This document shows, piece after piece, positions 61,849-64,000 of a stretch of DNA of 64,000 nucleotides (its first letter is position 1; each line of letters begins with the position of its first letter). Under the pieces are notes generated by a model. The model saw nothing but the letters and a program-made list of their open reading frames with translations, had not been told where the DNA came from and did not search any database. The DNA is from Virgibacillus_F flavescens. Lineage in GTDB: Bacteria; Bacillota; Bacilli; Bacillales; Amphibacillaceae. Both the position numbers and the translations under genes were made by a program. Location of the stretch: contig NZ_CP192260.1 of NCBI RefSeq assembly GCF_050574275.1, positions 930,001-994,000 of the forward strand, read 5' to 3'.

Positions 61849-61970
61849 ATCGATATTTTTCGCCTCAAGCGTGATAAATTTTCTGTGAAGATTGATAAAA
61901 TTTTTCTCGCGATCGACAATTTCCCCCTCGCAATCGATAACAATTTTTCGAGATTGATAAACCAAACTTC
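61849..61970. repeat. 21-nt phased ATCGAT array no. 5
   Basis: ATCGAT/ATTGAT cores at 61849, 61870, 61891, 61912 and 61933 keep a 21-base register; the last, at 61953, is one base short. Linkers are T/C-rich with repeated CTCG, the same style as array no. 1. Confidence 0.8.
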
Positions 61971-62110
61971 CACACATGATATCCCGCTCCAAGATCCTAG
62001 CCTCGAAGTAATATAAGTTGGTAACCCACTTTTCGCAGACTAAAAACAGTGCTTCCAGAAATAGTTAAATAAGCCTGCAAACTACTATTGCAGTTGATTC
62101 AAAAATTTAA

Positions 62111-62303
62111 AAATGTGACGTAACATTAGGTTTATTTTTGCATCAGTCCAGGATTGCTCCTGGCGGATGCTTTCCGCGGGCACGGCTTTAGTTGGCCCTC
62201 CTCTTAAGTATTCTTTTCTGCGGGGCCTTCAGACTCGTGCCGTTCCCGCAGGAGTCACCGCCCTCCACTCACCGGGACTGGTAATGAGGGTTACGTCGCA
62301 TTT
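62111..62303 (+). repeat. GC-rich palindromic repeat, copy D
   Basis: Bounded by near-perfect inverted arms AAATGTGACGTAAC (62111-62124) and GTTACGTCGCATTT (62290-62303). The core has GCTTTCCGCGGGCACGGC and GTTCCCGCAGGAGTCACC. The outer arm type is shared with copy A, not with copy C. No coding content. Confidence 0.75.
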
Positions 62304-62447
62304 CACTTCAAATAAAACATAATATCTAGCAAATAGACAGACGTGTCACGTGTTGATTACCATGTTTCAACCAGTCTACTGCATTCACTCTAAATTTCCA
62401 TGCATGAAAGAAAAGTAATAATTAAATAAAGTCAGAAAACGAAAGGA

Positions 62448-62463
62448 ATGGTAGCGCTTACCA
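62448..62463 (+). promoter_or_regulatory. weak candidate CcpA (cre) site upstream of gltB
   Basis: ATGGTAGCGCTTACCA, a hyphenated palindrome with the central GCGCT of cre sites but two mismatches to the consensus. A TATACT (62520-62525) -10 candidate lies about 60 bases downstream. Confidence 0.3.
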
Positions 62464-62571
62464 CTCTAAATTTCAAAGAAAAAATTTATCTGAATTTTAA
62501 GGTAAAGACAATTTTATGATATACTGTTAGTTACTAAAACATACAGTAATTAACAAAAAGGGGTGGATTTG

Positions 62572-64000
62572 ATGGCGAGAAATGGCTTCCCTGCATTGCA
62601 GGGCTTATACGATCCTGCCAATGAACACGAGGCATGTGGAATTGGTATGATCGCGAACATAAATGGTGAAAAAACACATAACATCGTGCAAAACGCGATA
62701 AACATATTATGTAATCTGGAGCATCGAGGTGGTCAATCTGCAGATACAAGTACCGGTGATGGTGCTGGTATACTGACACAAATTCCACACCGATTTTTTA
62801 AAAAGCAATGTGAAAAAGAAAATATATTCCTTCCAGTAGAAGGAGAATACGGGATAGGTATGGTATTTCTTCCTAATGACCACGAAACAAGAATTAAAAG
62901 TAAAGATCTTTTTGAACAAATTATCCTTGAAGAAGGACAATCCTTCCTCGGCTGGCGTCCAGTTCCAATTAACGATTCATTCATCGGAAAAGTAGCCTCT
63001 AAAAGCAAACCTGTTATCCGTCAGATATTCATAAAAAAATCAGACGAGCTCAGCGATCGTAAAGCTTTCGAGCGAAAGTTATATGTTATTCGCAGGCGTG
63101 TGGAAAAAGCAATGGCAAACCACCCTGAATTTGATGACGTCTATATTAGCAGTCTCTCCACGAAAACAATTGTATATAAAGGTATGTTAATCCCTGAACA
63201 ACTGGATTCGTTTTATATCGACCTGAATCACCCGGACTTCAAGTCAGCTTTGGCGCTTGTGCATTCCAGATTCAGTACGAATACGTTTCCAAGCTGGAAA
63301 CGTTCACACCCGAACAGGTACACCATTCACAACGGTGAATTCAATACACTTCGCGGGAATGTGAACTGGATGCGCGCGCGTGAACAGTTAGCTAAATCTG
63401 ACTATTTTCCAGAAGAAGATCTGCAGAAAATTCTACCGGTGATCGACGATGAAGGCAGTGACTCTTCCATGTTTGATAACTGTTTTGAATTTCTTAATCT
63501 GTCAGGACGTTCGCTTGCGCACACTGCTATGATGATGATACCGGAACCGTGGGCAAATGATACGACAATCAAACAGGAGAAAAGGGACTTCTATGATTAC
63601 CATAGTTCATTAATGGAACCATGGGACGGACCGGCGGCGCTTGTTTTTACAGATGGCGACCAGATCGGAGCGTGTCTAGATCGAAACGGACTGCGGCCAG
63701 CCCGCTATTATGTTACAAAAAACGGCATGATAGTAATGGGGTCAGAGGTTGGTGCGCTTGATATTTTCGCTGATGATATTGCTTACAAAGATAGATTGCA
63801 GCCTGGAAAAATGCTGCTTATCGATTTGGCAAAAGGTGTAATCATTCCAGATGACGAAATTAAAATGCAAATTGCTTCTGAACAGCCTTACAAGGAATGG
63901 CTGAAGAACAAAGTTGACCTTGATGATCTGCCAGAGGTTGCGTACGAAAAGCAGCAATTCAGCGGCAAGGAGCTTCTTAAACAGCAGCTGGCATACGGCT
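62572..64000 (+). CDS. gltB: glutamate synthase large subunit, N-terminal part (cut by window edge)
   Basis: First 476 residues of the NADPH glutamate synthase large subunit (called gltA in B. subtilis). After a 21-residue propeptide, Cys22 (HEACGIGMIAN) is the N-terminal nucleophile of the class II amidotransferase domain, which frees ammonia from glutamine. LEHRGGQSADTSTGDGAGI, VHSRFSTNTFPSW, HNGEFNTLRGN and DRNGLRPARYY are further hallmarks. The FMN synthase and 3Fe-4S parts lie beyond the edge. GGGGTGG precedes the ATG at 62572. Its 5' region holds copy D of the GC-rich repeat and a weak cre-like site. Confidence 0.95.
   Translation, partial: MARNGFPALQGLYDPANEHEACGIGMIANINGEKTHNIVQNAINILCNLEHRGGQSADTSTGDGAGILTQIPHRFFKKQCEKENIFLPVEGEYGIGMVFLPNDHETRIKSKDLFEQIILEEGQSFLGWRPVPINDSFIGKVASKSKPVIRQIFIKKSDELSDRKAFERKLYVIRRRVEKAMANHPEFDDVYISSLSTKTIVYKGMLIPEQLDSFYIDLNHPDFKSALALVHSRFSTNTFPSWKRSHPNRYTIHNGEFNTLRGNVNWMRAREQLAKSDYFPEEDLQKILPVIDDEGSDSSMFDNCFEFLNLSGRSLAHTAMMMIPEPWANDTTIKQEKRDFYDYHSSLMEPWDGPAALVFTDGDQIGACLDRNGLRPARYYVTKNGMIVMGSEVGALDIFADDIAYKDRLQPGKMLLIDLAKGVIIPDDEIKMQIASEQPYKEWLKNKVDLDDLPEVAYEKQQFSGKELLKQQLAYG

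Overview
The window reads as chromosome of a low-GC, spore-forming Bacillota of the family Bacillaceae, most like the halotolerant Oceanobacillus/Virgibacillus group. The evidence is a prkA/yhbH/spoVR sporulation set, a ypjP gene, a Spo0E-type phosphatase, a des-desK-desR cold-response system, strong GGAGG ribosome sites, frequent GTG/TTG starts, and compact genes separated by T-tailed hairpin terminators. No tRNA, rRNA, CRISPR array, prophage or intact insertion sequence was seen. Both ends cut a gene: an RsbQ-like hydrolase at base 1 and the glutamate synthase large subunit at base 64000.

Layout. 1-10 kb: RsbQ-like hydrolase, tandem GNAT, a large SWIM-SNF2 helicase, YjdM/PhnA, small unknowns, a methyltransferase, an APH(6)-like kinase and a TraB-family membrane protein. 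10-16 kb: mother-cell sporulation genes prkA, yhbH and spoVR, separated by terminators and short-period repeat arrays. 16-27 kb: CAP lipoprotein, DinB protein, YpjP, Spo0E-like peptide, peptidase E, a regulator-gabT-YjiH operon, TerC, GNAT and methylmalonyl-CoA epimerase. 27-30 kb: three consecutive secreted repeat proteins, one basic, one acidic, one built of 28-residue helical repeats. 30-36 kb: FUSC transporter, CBS protein, a CstR-rhodanese-DUF302 sulfur operon with a visible operator, and DUF1028 overlapping a CDGSH gene. 36-43 kb: GGDEF-EAL protein, immune inhibitor A protease, YitT.

43-51.5 kb is the most unusual part. Two paralogous proteins of about 650 residues share a papain-like Gln/Cys/His/Asn constellation. 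One sits in a likely operon behind an ATP-grasp ligase, the other is convergent, and an ABC exporter lies divergently beside them. The chemistry these parts suggest is amide-bond making plus amide-bond breaking or transfer; substrate and role are unknown. The rest holds PLA2-like, alkyltransferase-like, NDH-2-like and quinone reductase genes, des-desK-desR, an LLM flavin oxidoreductase, lipoprotein cytochrome c, a GGEEF cyclase, wrbA and gltB.

The non-coding DNA is unusually patterned. Five intergenic arrays hold degenerate units in exact 21-nt register (four arrays) or 20-nt register (one array), each just after the terminator of a rightward gene. A GC-rich palindromic repeat family occurs at least five times with changing inverted-repeat flanks. 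A hairpin element with an invariant TATAAAT loop and compensating stem changes sits directly ahead of two unrelated ribosome-binding sites.
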